DNA of 64,000 bases, taken from the NCBI GenBank assembly GCA_032209605.1, contig JASFXZ010000029.1, forward strand, positions 795,001-859,000, read 5' to 3'. A program made the position numbers and the translations under genes. This document shows, one piece after another, positions 34,924 to 50,939 of this stretch (its first letter is position 1; each line of letters starts with the position of its first letter). The notes beneath the pieces are model-generated. The model searched no databases and was not told where the DNA came from. It was given only the letters and a program-made list of their open reading frames with translations. This stretch comes from Mactromeris polynyma. Taxonomy: Eukaryota; Mollusca; Bivalvia; Venerida; Mactridae.

Positions 34924-37127
34924 TTTTTCAATATTCAGTTGAGTATAAATTGTTTAATAATGTTAATCGATTGTTAGATAGATGCAGAAATCATGAAATG
35001 ATAGTGATAACCAGATACCACCCACTTAATATACATTAACTTGAGTAACCCAGGGTTTCTCAATAGCAACCAGCCGTGAAAATCTGCCAGCCTAACTCAG
35101 AGTACGGCTTACATCACACAACAATCAAGTCTTCTGTTTGTCGCAGATTCACACCTTGCGCTCCGTGCAACAATGATCCCTTTGTGTTTGTCATTTCAAC
35201 TGAATTGAATGCACACGTATGACTGTTTAACACCTCGTAATATATGAATGCATATTCATACAAGGAGCAGTTGTTAATCAGTTCATCAACGGTCTGACCG
35301 GGATGATAAATGATTTCTTAAGTAATTTCTTAATCGTGCATTAGTACCTGTTTTGAAATTCAGTTTTTATTATCTGCATTTAATTCGTGTTTACAATAAA
35401 GATTAACGACTGCTCCTTGGTTTTATATGTGTAGATTGTAGGTACGTGCAATATATATTTATATATTGTATGGCATATTTTTATGAGTTATGTCATTATT
35501 TCAATGGTTAAATAATGTGTGTGTTTATTTTTAATGTAGTCTCTTATAACTTATAAGTTGAGTAGTGATATACATTTTTACCGAAATAATTGTTGCAGTT
35601 AGTATTGTATATGTATATTAATGAGACTTAAATAAATAAATATATATATTAATGTGTCGGCTGCCCAAAGCTGAATGACTTTTAAAACCTAAACGCCCAC
35701 ATGAAAATCTCGTGCACTAGCACCTGCTAGCGACACCTATCGTAGATATTCGACGTTAATAAGGACAATAATTATCCCCTAATTCATTATATTCAAACGG
35801 ATTTGTTATTGCGTTGGACTAACACAGATTCAATACCATTCAAGTTTAGCAGTAACCTATCTTAGGTTTTCAAAAAATAATAATTTGTTGTTTAATATGT
35901 TTGCATTCAGTAAACAAAGTCCTCATCTATTTCAAGTTCAACAGTGATAATTAAGAAGATGTAACCACGTGCAAACTTATACATGAAGTAATTTCCCTTT
36001 CTTATTCTACCTCCCGAATATAAACGAAACTGTCACATGGTTATAAGATGACTTATGTAATATGTCACGTGACTATAACTAATTTCACTGGCTGTGTATA
36101 TACTGGTCAAAACTACTAACCCGTTTCTGTGTGTCGGACCTCGTTTATTCGAAATCCTTTTATCCGAAATAAAAATCGGGTCCCGGTGGATTTTCTTTGG
36201 CACGTCAAATTGAAATGTGTTATTCGAAACTATGTATTATTTGAAATAAAATTCTGGGTCCGATGAATTCGAATAAACGAGGTCCGACTGTATACATGTT
36301 AACACATAATTAAATATGAATTATGCACATTTACCTCAAACAAAGACGCACAGTTTCCGGAACACATGAAGTTTCATTTCCAAATTGTGTAGTACCAACT
36401 ATCCATCAGACCGAATATATTTATGACAGCGAATTAGACAAATATACGTCAGATCGAAACACATAAACACTTAAGTATATTGCCAATTTCCTTCGACAGG
36501 CAGGAATATTTTGGCCAATTATTTATATAGATTTACATACTGCATACATATCTGTCTGTTGGATTATCAACTGTGTGTAGCTGGTTTATTCATTCATGTA
36601 TAAAAGCATTTTATATGTCCGTGATAAATGTGCATTCAGTTGTAACGTAGCAAAGGGCCACAATTCACCACTTTTTATGAAAGACAGAGTATCTTCCCTT
36701 CGATCAGCTGTATCCTATATGTGAAGTTGGCAGTTTCAGCAGTAACAGAAGCGTACGTACAATAGGAACATACCTACGTTGTAACTACGCAACATAATGT
36801 CGGTATTATTTTTCCATTGTGCCAAAGCTATTTCGTGTGATAATGATAATTATTGCGCATTCTTTTATACCATGTGCATGAAATTCGCCATATGTTACCA
36901 CGTGTTTTCCCTTGTACTATTGTTGCTGTGTTTAATAAGCTGACATGGCTATAACATGAGATACGTGATCATCCCAGGTCATGGATTCAAGATCTGCTTC
37001 GTCATCAATTTCATGAAATGTAACAATTAACATAACAAAAAACAAGATGGTGAATATATCTTAAAGCTTTAATGACAAACAAAACAAATTGCACTATCGT
37101 GTGATAATATATATGTACATACACGTT

Positions 37128-38376
37128 TCAATAATACGCTGCTTCGTAATTTTTCGGATTTCTTCTTGCCTTTTCGTAGGCAGGACCACTGGTCATTCTA
37201 TCGTAAAAGTTCAAGAAGCTAACCAGATTCTGACTATCCACATTTGACAAGAACTCACCCATTGATTCATCTACTGGAACGCCAGTATCAGCAAAGTCTG
37301 CACAATGTTCACCGAGTTGTTTAGCAAGTTCATTTGTCACTGGATCAGCGTCAACTTTCACTCGGTACGATCTCGTTTTCTCAGAATCTCTCGAATTACA
37401 TCTTAGATCAAGCTGAGAATCTGACATAGTTAAGAATGGCTTTCTCTTCCAATCTTCACTCCGTGCGGATGAATGTCTTTTTCTCAAGTCTGATCCGGCA
37501 TCGTGTTTTGGTGCGTCACGACTTCTTCTGACGTCACTTTCGGAACAACTTTTGTGAATTTTTGGTGTTTTCATGTCCCAAAATGAATCAAATTCCTGAT
37601 TTTCTTCGGGTTTAGTATGTTTACTGAGATCTTTCTTAATAGAAAGCAAACTATTGTCTACACACAAGTTAGCACGTTTTTTATATGCAACAAAACCCGA
37701 TGATTGTTTTGGTGTGGAACTTTTTGGTATTTCTACCCTTTCGCTCCATTTACTCCAAACATTGAATACTTTTTGCTCATTCAGCACTAAGCGTTTCTCT
37801 TCCCCAGAAGACTCGAACGATGATGATGAAAGATATCCGGATGTGTTAGAATCAGTATCTGATTTATCTGCAGATTTTCTGAATTCATATTCGGACCCCT
37901 CCAGCAATGTTGATGAGCCACTGTTTTTCTTTCCTGTCACACAGAATGCACGTCCGAGTGTACTGCGACATGAAGCCATCACGTTCTTAGTCTAAAAAAT
38001 GATAAATGGATAGATAAGTTAACAAGTTGAATATTCATGCAATATATTATATATTCCTTCGACAATTTTCCCGCAATACTTAACACACAGGCACATTTCA
38101 ACTTACTACAATATTCGGGTATTCTGCACTGAAGTGCACAGCGTAACTTGTTGACAACTGTTGGAAGAATTAACCGTATTGTGGCGGCAATACATTGCAC
38201 GTGTCACACAATAGAAATAAAAAATAATTTGATTATACAACGGAATGCTGATTGAATTATAATTGCCTACTAAGGTATAGACTATTGTGCGTATAAAATA
38301 CGATTGTATAACTTCAAAATAACTGATATATACGTATGTATAAAGAACTTACCTTAATTTTGGAGTTAACAGGCAT
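37128..38376 (-). CDS. array gene copy 7, 312 aa
   Basis: Exon 1 38353-38376, exon 2 38107-38157, exon 3 37128-37991. The last copy with VDNSLLS; flank variants as in copy 6. Confidence 0.7.
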
Positions 38377-40580
38377 TTTTTCAATATTCAGTTGAGTATA
38401 AATTGTTTAATAATGTTAATCGATTGTTAGATAGATGCAGAAATCATGAAATGATAGTGATAACCAGATACCACCCACTTAATATACATTAACTTGAGTA
38501 ACCCAGGGTTTCTCAATAGCAACCAGCCGTGAAAATCTGCCAGCCTAACTCAGAGTACGGCTTACATCACACAACAATCAAGTCTTCTGTTTGTCGCAGA
38601 TTCACACCTTGCGCTCCGTGCAACAATGATCCCTTTGTGTTTGTCATTTCAACTGAATTGAATGCACACGTATGACTGTTTAACACCTCGTAATATATGA
38701 ATGCATATTCATACAAGGAGCAGTTGTTAATCAGTTCATCAACGGTCTGACCGGGATGATAAATGATTTCTTAAGTAATTTCTTAATCGTGCATTAGTAC
38801 CTGTTTTGAAATTCAGTTTTTATTATCTGCATTTAATTCGTGTTTACAATAAAGATTAACGACTGCTCCTTGGTTTTATATGTGTAGATTGTAGGTACGT
38901 GCAATATATATTTATATATTGTATGGCATATTTTTATGAGTTATGTCATTATTTCAATGGTTAAATAATGTGTGTGTTTATTTTTAATGTAGTCTCTTAT
39001 AACTTATAAGTTGAGTAGTGATATACATTTTTACCGAAATAATTGTTGCAGTTAGTATTGTATATGTATATTAATGAGACTTAAATAAATAAATATATAT
39101 ATTAATGTGTCGGCTGCCCAAAGCTGAATGACTTTTAAAACCTAAACGCCCACATGAAAATCTCGTGCACTAGCACCTGCTAGCGACACCTATCGTAGAT
39201 ATTCGACGTTAATAAGGACAATAATTATCCCCTAATTCATTATATTCAAACGGATTTGTTATTGCGTTGGACTAACACAGATTCAATACCATTCAAGTTT
39301 AGCAGTAACCTATCTTAGGTTTTCAAAAAATAATAATTTGTTGTTTAATATGTTTGCATTCAGTAAACAAAGTCCTCATCTATTTCAAGTTCAACAGTGA
39401 TAATTAAGAAGATGTAACCACGTGCAAACTTATACATGAAGTAATTTCCCTTTCTTATTCTACCTCCCGAATATAAACGAAACTGTCACATGGTTATAAG
39501 ATGACTTATGTAATATGTCACGTGACTATAACTAATTTCACTGGCTGTGTATATACTGGTCAAAACTACTAACCCGTTTCTGTGTGTCGGACCTCGTTTA
39601 TTCGAAATCCTTTTATCCGAAATAAAAATCGGGTCCCGGTGGATTTTCTTTGGCACGTCAAATTGAAATGTGTTATTCGAAACTATGTATTATTTGAAAT
39701 AAAATTCTGGGTCCGATGAATTCGAATAAACGAGGTCCGACTGTATACATGTTAACACATAATTAAATATGAATTATGCACATTTACCTCAAACAAAGAC
39801 GCACAGTTTCCGGAACACATGAAGTTTCATTTCCAAATTGTGTAGTACCAACTATCCATCAGACCGAATATATTTATGACAGCGAATTAGACAAATATAC
39901 GTCAGATCGAAACACATAAACACTTAAGTATATTGCCAATTTCCTTCGACAGGCAGGAATATTTTGGCCAATTATTTATATAGATTTACATACTGCATAC
40001 ATATCTGTCTGTTGGATTATCAACTGTGTGTAGCTGGTTTATTCATTCATGTATAAAAGCATTTTATATGTCCGTGATAAATGTGCATTCAGTTGTAACG
40101 TAGCAAAGGGCCACAATTCACCACTTTTTATGAAAGACAGAGTATCTTCCCTTCGATCAGCTGTATCCTATATGTGAAGTTGGCAGTTTCAGCAGTAACA
40201 GAAGCGTACGTACAATAGGAACATACCTACGTTGTAACTACGCAACATAATGTCGGTATTATTTTTCCATTGTGCCAAAGCTATTTCGTGTGATAATGAT
40301 AATTATTGCGCATTCTTTTATACCATGTGCATGAAATTCGCCATATGTTACCACGTGTTTTCCCTTGTACTATTGTTGCTGTGTTTAATAAGCTGACATG
40401 GCTATAACATGAGATACGTGATCATCCCAGGTCATGGATTCAAGATCTGCTTCGTCATCAATTTCATGAAATGTAACAATTAACATAACAAAAAACAAGA
40501 TGGTGAATATATCTTAAAGCTTTAATGACAAACAAAACAAATTGCACTATCGTGTGATAATATATATGTACATACACGTT

Positions 40581-41829
40581 TCAATAATACGCTGCTTCGT
40601 AATTTTTCGGATTTCTTCTTGCCTTTTCGTAGGCAGGACCACTGGTCATTCTATCGTAAAAGTTCAAGAAGCTAACCAGATTCTGACTATCCACATTTGA
40701 CAAGAACTCACCCATTGATTCATCTACTGGAACGCCAGTATCAGCAAAGTCTGCACAATGTTCACCGAGTTGTTTAGCAAGTTCATTTGTCACTGGATCA
40801 GCGTCAACTTTCACTCGGTACGATCTCGTTTTCTCAGAATCTCTCGAATTACATCTTAGATCAAGCTGAGAATCTGACATAGTTAAGAATGGCTTTCTCT
40901 TCCAATCTTCACTCCGTGCGGATGAATGTCTTTTTCTCAAGTCTGATCCGGCATCGTGTTTTGGTGCGTCACGACTTCTTCTGACGTCACTTTCGGAACA
41001 ACTTTTGTGAATTTTTGGTGTTTTCATGTCCCAAAATGAATCAAATTCCTGATTTTCTTCGGGTTTAGTATGTTTACTGAGATCTTTCTTAATAGAAAGC
41101 AAACTATTTTCTACACACAAGTTAGCACGTTTTTTATATGCAACAAAACCCGATGATTGTTTTGGTGTGGAACTTTTTGGTATTTCTACCCTTTCGCTCC
41201 ATTTACTCCAAACATTGAATACTTTTTGCTCATTCAGCACTAAGCGTTTCTCTTCCCCGGAAGACTCGAACGATGATGATGAAAGATATCCGGATGTGTT
41301 AGAATCAGTATCTGATTTATCTGCAGATTTTCTGAATTCATATTCGGACCCCTCCAGCAATGTTGATGAGCCACTGTTTTTCTTTCCTGTCACACAGAAT
41401 GCACGTCCGAGTGTACTGCGACATGAAGCCATCACGTTCTTAGTCTAAAAATTGATAAATGGATAGATAAGTTAACAAGTTGAATATTCATGCAATATAT
41501 TATATATTCCTTCGACAATTTTCCAGCAATACTTAACACACAGGCACATTTCAACTTACTACAATATTCGGGTATTCTGCACTGAAGTGCACAGCGTAAC
41601 TTGTTGACAACTGTTGGAAGAATTAACCGTATTGTGGCGGCAATACATTGCACGTGTCACACAATAGAAATAAAAAATAATTTGATTATACCACGGAATG
41701 CTGATTGAATTATAATTGCCTACTAAGGTATAGACTATTGTGCGTATAAAATACGATTGTATAACTTCAAAATAACTGATATATACGTATGTATAAAGAA
41801 CTTACCTTAATTTTGGAGTTAACAGGCAT
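40581..41829 (-). CDS. array gene copy 8, 312 aa, Asp-to-Glu variant
   Basis: Exon 1 41806-41829, exon 2 41560-41610, exon 3 40581-41444. It differs from copies 3-7 by one residue (VDNSLLS to VENSLLS, residue 137 of the full product). Linked silent or flanking variants are CCCCGGAAGAC, TTTTCCAGCAATAC and CCGTGATGATAAATG, shared with copies 9 and 10. Confidence 0.7.
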
Positions 41830-44033
41830 TTTTTCAATATTCAGTTGAGTATAAATTGTTTAATAATGTTAATCGATTGTTAGATAGATGCAGAAATCAT
41901 GAAATGATAGTGATAACCAGATACCACCCACTTAATATACATTAACTTGAGTAACCCAGGGTTTCTCAATAGCAACCAGCCGTGAAAATCTGCCAGCCTA
42001 ACTCAGAGTACGGCTTACATCACACAACAATCAAGTCTTCTGTTTGTCGCAGATTCACACCTTGCGCTCCGTGCAACAATGATCCCTTTGTGTTTGTCAT
42101 TTCAACTGAATTGAATGCACACGTATGACTGTTTAACACCTCGTAATATATGAATGCATATTCATACAAGGAGCAGTTGTTAATCAGTTCATCAACGGTC
42201 TGACCGTGATGATAAATGATTTCTTAAGTAATTTCTTAATCGTGCATTAGTACCTGTTTTGAAATTCAGTTTTTATTATCTGCATTTAATTCGTGTTTAC
42301 AATAAAGATTAACGACTGCTCCTTGGTTTTATATGTGTAGATTGTAGGTACGTGCAATATATATTTATATATTGTATGGCATATTTTTATGAGTTATGTC
42401 ATTATTTCAATGGTTAAATAATGTGTGTGTTTATTTTTAATGTAGTCTCTTATAACTTATAAGTTGAGTAGTGATATACATTTTTACCGAAATAATTGTT
42501 GCAGTTAGTATTGTATATGTATATTAATGAGACTTAAATAAATAAATATATATATTAATGTGTCGGCTGCCCAAAGCTGAATGACTTTTAAAACCTAAAC
42601 GCCCACATGAAAATCTCGTGCACTAGCACCTGCTAGCGACACCTATCGTAGATATTCGACGTTAATAAGGACAATAATTATCCCCTAATTCATTATATTC
42701 AAACGGATTTGTTATTGCGTTGGACTAACACAGATTCAATACCATTCAAGTTTAGCAGTAACCTATCTTAGGTTTTCAAAAAATAATAATTTGTTGTTTA
42801 ATATGTTTGCATTCAGTAAACAAAGTCCTCATCTATTTCAAGTTCAGCAGCGATAATTAAGAAGATGTAACCACGTGCAAACTTATACATGAAGTAATTT
42901 CCCTTTCTTATTCTACCTCCCGAATATAAACGAAACTGTCACATGGTTATAAGATGACTTATGTAATATGTCACGTGACTATAACTAATTTCACTGGCTG
43001 TGTATATACTGGTCAAAACTACTAACCCGTTTCTGTGAGTCGGACCTCGTTTATTCGAAATCCTTTTATCCGAAATAAAAATCGGGTCCCGGTGGATTTT
43101 CTTTGGCACGTCAAATTGAAATGTGTTATTCGAAACTATGTATTATTTGAAATAAAATTCTGGGTCCGATGAATTCGAATAAACGAGGTCCGACTGTATA
43201 CATGTTAACACATAATTAAATATGAATTATGCACATTTACCTCAAACAAAGACGCACAGTTTCCGGAACACATGAAGTTTCATTTCCAAATTGTGTAGTA
43301 CCAACTATCCATCAGACCGAATATATTTATGACAGCGAATTAGACAAATATACGTCAGATCGAAACACATAAACACTTAAGTATATTGCCAATTTCCTTC
43401 GACAGGCAGGAATATTTTGGCCAATTATTTATATAGATTTACATACTGCATACATATCTGTCTGTTGGATTATCAACTGTGTGTAGCTGGTTTATTCATT
43501 CATGTATAAAAGCATTTTATATGTCCGTGATAAATGTGCATTCAGTTGTAACGTAGCAAAGGGCCACAATTCACCACTTTTTATGAAAGACAGAGTATCT
43601 TCCCTTCGATCAGCTGTATCCTATATGTGAAGTTGGCAGTTTCAGCAGTAACAGAAGCGTACGTACAATAGGAACATACCTACGTTGTAACTACGCAACA
43701 TAATGTCGGTATTATTTTTCCATTGTGCCAAAGCTATTTCGTGTGATAATGATAATTATTGCGCATTCTTTTATACCATGTGCATGAAATTCGCCATATG
43801 TTACCACGTGTTTTCCCTTGTACTATTGTTGCTGTGTTTAATAAGTTGACATGGCTATAACATGAGATACGTGATCATCCCAGGTCATGGATTCAAGATC
43901 TGCTTCGTCATCAATTTCATGAAATGTAACAATTAACATAACAAAAAACAAGATGGTGAATATATCTTAAAGCTTTAATGACAAACAAAACAAATTGCAC
44001 TATCGTGTGATAATATATATGTACATACACGTT

Positions 44034-45282
44034 TCAATAATACGCTGCTTCGTAATTTTTCGGATTTCTTCTTGCCTTTTCGTAGGCAGGACCACTGGTC
44101 ATTCTATCGTAAAAGTTCAAGAAGCTAACCAGATTCTGACTATCCACATTTGACAAGAACTCACCCATTGATTCATCTACTGGAACGCCAGTATCAGCAA
44201 AGTCTGCACAATGTTCACCGAGTTGTTTAGCAAGTTCATTTGTCACTGGATCAGCGTCAACTTTCACTCGGTACGATCTCGTTTTCTCAGAATCTCTCGA
44301 ATTACATCTTAGATCAAGCTGAGAATCTGACATAGTTAAGAATGGCTTTCTCTTCCAATCTTCACTCCGTGCGGATGAATGTCTTTTTCTCAAGTCTGAT
44401 CCGGCATCGTGTTTTGGTGCGTCACGACTTCTTCTGACGTCACTTTCGGAACAACTTTTGTGAATTTTTGGTGTTTTCATGTCCCAAAATGAATCAAATT
44501 CCTGATTTTCTTCGGGTTTAGTATGTTTACTGAGATCTTTCTTAATAGAAAGCAAACTATTTTCTACACACAAGTTAGCACGTTTTTTATATGCAACAAA
44601 ACCCGATGATTGTTTTGGTGTGGAACTTTTTGGTATTTCTACCCTTTCGCTCCATTTACTCCAAACATTGAATACTTTTTGCTCATTCAGCACTAAGCGT
44701 TTCTCTTCCCCGGAAGACTCGAACGATGATGATGAAAGATATCCGGATGTGTTAGAATCAGTATCTGATTTATCTGCAGATTTTCTGAATTCATATTCGG
44801 ACCCCTCCAGCAATGTTGATGAGCCACTGTTTTTCTTTCCTGTCACACAGAATGCACGTCCGAGTGTACTGCGACATGAAGCCATCACGTTCTTAGTCTA
44901 AAAATTGATAAATGGATAGATAAGTTAACAAGTTGAATATTCATGCAATATATTATATATTCCTTCGACAATTTTCCAGCAATACTTAACACACAGGCAC
45001 ATTTCAACTTACTACAATATTCGGGTATTCTGCACTGAAGTGCACAGCGTAACTTGTTGACAACTGTTGGAAGAATTAACCGTATTGTGGCGGCAATACA
45101 TTGCACGTGTCACACAATAGAAATAAAAAATAATTTGATTATACCACGGAATGCTGATTGAATTATAATTGCCTACTAAGGTATAGACTATTGTGCGTAT
45201 AAAATACGATTGTATAACTTCAAAATAACTGATATATACGTATGTATAAAGAACTTACCTTAATTTTGGAGTTAACAGGCAT
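44034..45282 (-). CDS. array gene copy 9, 312 aa, Asp-to-Glu variant
   Basis: Exon 1 45259-45282, exon 2 45013-45063, exon 3 44034-44897. The product is the same as copy 8. The 3' flank has AATAAGTTGACATGG instead of AATAAGCTGACATGG, a variant shared with copy 10 only. Confidence 0.7.
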
Positions 45283-47486
45283 TTTTTCAATATTCAGTTG
45301 AGTATAAATTGTTTAATAATGTTAATCGATTGTTAGATAGATGCAGAAATCATGAAATGATAGTGATAACCAGATACCACCCACTTAATATACATTAACT
45401 TGAGTAACCCAGGGTTTCTCAATAGCAACCAGCCGTGAAAATCTGCCAGCCTAACTCAGAGTACGGCTTACATCACACAACAATCAAGTCTTCTGTTTGT
45501 CGCAGATTCACACCTTGCGCTCCGTGCAACAATGATCCCTTTGTGTTTGTCATTTCAACTGAATTGAATGCACACGTATGACTGTTTAACACCTCGTAAT
45601 ATATGAATGCATATTCATACAAGGAGCAGTTGTTAATCAGTTCATCAACGGTCTGACCGTGATGATAAATGATTTCTTAAGTAATTTCTTAATCGTGCAT
45701 TAGTACCTGTTTTGAAATTCAGTTTTTATTATCTGCATTTAATTCGTGTTTACAATAAAGATTAACGACTGCTCCTTGGTTTTATATGTGTAGATTGTAG
45801 GTACGTGCAATATATATTTATATATTGTATGGCATATTTTTATGAGTTATGTCATTATTTCAATGGTTAAATAATGTGTGTGTTTATTTTTAATGTAGTC
45901 TCTTATAACTTATAAGTTGAGTAGTGATATACATTTTTACCGAAATAATTGTTGCAGTTAGTATTGTATATGTATATTAATGAGACTTAAATAAATAAAT
46001 ATATATATTAATGTGTCGGCTGCCCAAAGCTGAATGACTTTTAAAACCTAAACGCCCACATGAAAATCTCGTGCACTAGCACCTGCTAGCGACACCTATC
46101 GTAGATATTCGACGTTAATAAGGACAATAATTATCCCCTAATTCATTATATTCAAACGGATTTGTTATTGCGTTGGACTAACACAGATTCAATACCATTC
46201 AAGTTTAGCAGTAACCTATCTTAGGTTTTCAAAAAATAATAATTTGTTGTTTAATATGTTTGCATTCAGTAAACAAAGTCCTCATCTATTTCAAGTTCAG
46301 CAGCGATAATTAAGAAGATGTAACCACGTGCAAACTTATACATGAAGTAATTTCCCTTTCTTATTCTACCTCCCGAATATAAACGAAACTGTCACATGGT
46401 TATAAGATGACTTATGTAATATGTCACGTGACTATAACTAATTTCACTGGCTGTGTATATACTGGTCAAAACTACTAACCCGTTTCTGTGAGTCGGACCT
46501 CGTTTATTCGAAATCCTTTTATCCGAAATAAAAATCGGGTCCCGGTGGATTTTCTTTGGCACGTCAAATTGAAATGTGTTATTCGAAACTATGTATTATT
46601 TGAAATAAAATTCTGGGTCCGATGAATTCGAATAAACGAGGTCCGACTGTATACATGTTAACACATAATTAAATATGAATTATGCACATTTACCTCAAAC
46701 AAAGACGCACAGTTTCCGGAACACATGAAGTTTCATTTCCAAATTGTGTAGTACCAACTATCCATCAGACCGAATATATTTATGACAGCGAATTAGACAA
46801 ATATACGTCAGATCGAAACACATAAACACTTAAGTATATTGCCAATTTCCTTCGACAGGCAGGAATATTTTGGCCAATTATTTATATAGATTTACATACT
46901 GCATACATATCTGTCTGTTGGATTATCAACTGTGTGTAGCTGGTTTATTCATTCATGTATAAAAGCATTTTATATGTCCGTGATAAATGTGCATTCAGTT
47001 GTAACGTAGCAAAGGGCCACAATTCACCACTTTTTATGAAAGACAGAGTATCTTCCCTTCGATCAGCTGTATCCTATATGTGAAGTTGGCAGTTTCAGCA
47101 GTAACAGAAGCGTACGTACAATAGGAACATACCTACGTTGTAACTACGCAACATAATGTCGGTATTATTTTTCCATTGTGCCAAAGCTATTTCGTGTGAT
47201 AATGATAATTATTGCGCATTCTTTTATACCATGTGCATGAAATTCGCCATATGTTACCACGTGTTTTCCCTTGTACTATTGTTGCTGTGTTTAATAAGTT
47301 GACATGGCTATAACATGAGATACGTGATCATCCCAGGTCATGGATTCAAGATCTGCTTCGTCATCAATTTCATGAAATGTAACAATTAACATAACAAAAA
47401 ACAAGATGGTGAATATATCTTAAAGCTTTAATGACAAACAAAACAAATTGCACTATCGTGTGATAATATATATGTACATACACGTT

Positions 47487-48735
47487 TCAATAATACGCTG
47501 CTTCGTAATTTTTCGGATTTCTTCTTGCCTTTTCGTAGGCAGGACCACTGGTCATTCTATCGTAAAAGTTCAAGAAGCTAACCAGATTCTGACTATCCAC
47601 ATTTGACAAGAACTCACCCATTGATTCATCTACTGGAACGCCAGTATCAGCAAAGTCTGCACAATGTTCACCGAGTTGTTTAGCAAGTTCATTTGTCACT
47701 GGATCAGCGTCAACTTTCACTCGGTACGATCTCGTTTTCTCAGAATCTCTCGAATTACATCTTAGATCAAGCTGAGAATCTGACATAGTTAAGAATGGCT
47801 TTCTCTTCCAATCTTCACTCCGTGCGGATGAATGTCTTTTTCTCAAGTCTGATCCGGCATCGTGTTTTGGTGCGTCACGACTTCTTCTGACGTCACTTTC
47901 GGAACAACTTTTGTGAATTTTTGGTGTTTTCATGTCCCAAAATGAATCAAATTCCTGATTTTCTTCGGGTTTAGTATGTTTACTGAGATCTTTCTTAATA
48001 GAAAGCAAACTATTTTCTACACACAAGTTAGCACGTTTTTTATATGCAACAAAACCCGATGATTGTTTTGGTGTGGAACTTTTTGGTATTTCTACCCTTT
48101 CGCTCCATTTACTCCAAACATTGAATACTTTTTGCTCATTCAGCACTAAGCGTTTCTCTTCCCCGGAAGACTCGAACGATGATGATGAAAGATATCCGGA
48201 TGTGTTAGAATCAGTATCTGATTTATCTGCAGATTTTCTGAATTCATATTCGGACCCCTCCAGCAATGTTGATGAGCCACTGTTTTTCTTTCCTGTCACA
48301 CAGAATGCACGTCCGAGTGTACTGCGACATGAAGCCATCACGTTCTTAGTCTAAAAATTGATAAATGGATAGATAAGTTAACAAGTTGAATATTCATGCA
48401 ATATATTATATATTCCTTCGACAATTTTCCAGCAATACTTAACACACAGGCACATTTCAACTTACTACAATATTCGGGTATTCTGCACTGAAGTGCACAG
48501 CGTAACTTGTTGACAACTGTTGGAAGAATTAACCGTATTGTGGCGGCAATACATTGCACGTGTCACACAATAGAAATAAAAAATAATTTGATTATACCAC
48601 GGAATGCTGATTGAATTATAATTGCCTACTAAGGTATAGACTATTGTGCGTATAAAATACGATTGTATAACTTCAAAATAACTGATATATACGTATGTAT
48701 AAAGAACTTACCTTAATTTTGGAGTTAACAGGCAT
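47487..48735 (-). CDS. array gene copy 10, 312 aa, Asp-to-Glu variant
   Basis: Exon 1 48712-48735, exon 2 48466-48516, exon 3 47487-48350. No difference from copy 9 was noticed in the gene or in the flank variants, so these two units are the most recent duplicates in the array, or the most recently converted. Confidence 0.7.
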
Positions 48736-50939
48736 TTTTTCAATATTCAGTTGAGTATAAATTGTTTAATAATGTTAATCGATTGTTAGATAGATGCAGA
48801 AATCATGAAATGATAGTGATAACCAGATACCACCCACTTAATATACATTAACTTGAGTAACCCAGGGTTTCTCAATAGCAACCAGCCGTGAAAATCTGCC
48901 AGCCTAACTCAGAGTACGGCTTACATCACACAACAATCAAGTCTTCTGTTTGTCGCAGATTCACACCTTGCGCTCCGTGCAACAATGATCCCTTTGTGTT
49001 TGTCATTTCAACTGAATTGAATGCACACGTATGACTGTTTAACACCTCGTAATATATGAATGCATATTCATACAAGGAGCAGTTGTTAATCAGTTCATCA
49101 ACGGTCTGACCGTGATGATAAATGATTTCTTAAGTAATTTCTTAATCGTGCATTAGTACCTGTTTTGAAATTCAGTTTTTATTATCTGCATTTAATTCGT
49201 GTTTACAATAAAGATTAACGACTGCTCCTTGGTTTTATATGTGTAGATTGTAGGTACGTGCAATATATATTTATATATTGTATGGCATATTTTTATGAGT
49301 TATGTCATTATTTCAATGGTTAAATAATGTGTGTGTTTATTTTTAATGTAGTCTCTTATAACTTATAAGTTGAGTAGTGATATACATTTTTACCGAAATA
49401 ATTGTTGCAGTTAGTATTGTATATGTATATTAATGAGACTTAAATAAATAAATATATATATTAATGTGTCGGCTGCCCAAAGCTGAATGACTTTTAAAAC
49501 CTAAACGCCCACATGAAAATCTCGTGCACTAGCACCTGCTAGCGACACCTATCGTAGATATTCGACGTTAATAAGGACAATAATTATCCCCTAATTCATT
49601 ATATTCAAACGGATTTGTTATTGCGTTGGACTAACACAGATTCAATACCATTCAAGTTTAGCAGTAACCTATCTTAGGTTTTCAAAAAATAATAATTTGT
49701 TGTTTAATATGTTTGCATTCAGTAAACAAAGTCCTCATCTATTTCAAGTTCAGCAGCGATAATTAAGAAGATGTAACCACGTGCAAACTTATACATGAAG
49801 TAATTTCCCTTTCTTATTCTACCTCCCGAATATAAACGAAACTGTCACATGGTTATAAGATGACTTATGTAATATGTCACGTGACTATAACTAATTTCAC
49901 TGGCTGTGTATATACTGGTCAAAACTACTAACCCGTTTCTGTGAGTCGGACCTCGTTTATTCGAAATCCTTTTATCCGAAATAAAAATCGGGTCCCGGTG
50001 GATTTTCTTTGGCACGTCAAATTGAAATGTGTTATTCGAAACTATGTATTATTTGAAATAAAATTCTGGGTCCGATGAATTCGAATAAACGAGGTCCGAC
50101 TGTATACATGTTAACACATAATTAAATATGAATTATGCACATTTACCTCAAACAAAGACGCACAGTTTCCGGAACACATGAAGTTTCATTTCCAAATTGT
50201 GTAGTACCAACTATCCATCAGACCGAATATATTTATGACAGCGAATTAGACAAATATACGTCAGATCGAAACACATAAACACTTAAGTATATTGCCAATT
50301 TCCTTCGACAGGCAGGAATATTTTGGCCAATTATTTATATAGATTTACATACTGCATACATATCTGTCTGTTGGATTATCAACTGTGTGTAGCTGGTTTA
50401 TTCATTCATGTATAAAAGCATTTTATATGTCCGTGATAAATGTGCATTCAGTTGTAACGTAGCAAAGGGCCACAATTCACCAGTTTTTATGAAAGACAGA
50501 GTATCTTCCCTTCGATCAGCTGTATCCTATATGTGAAGTTGGCAGTTTCAGCAGTAACAGAAGCGTACGCACAATAGGAACATACCTACGTTGTAACTAC
50601 GCAACATAATGTCGGTATTATTTTTCCATTGTGCCAAAGCTATTTCGTGTGATAATGATAATTATTGCGCATTCTTTTATACCATGTGCATGAAATTCGC
50701 CATATGTTACCACGTGTTTTCCCTTGTACTATTGTTGCTGTGTTTAATAAGCTGACATGGCTATAACATGAGATACGTGATCATCCCAGGTCATGGATTC
50801 AAGATCTGCTTCGTCATCAATTTCATGAAATGTAACAATTAACATAACAAAAAACAAGATGGTGAATATATCTTAAAGCTTTAATGACAAACAAAACAAA
50901 TTGCACTATCGTGTGATAATATATATGTACATACACGTT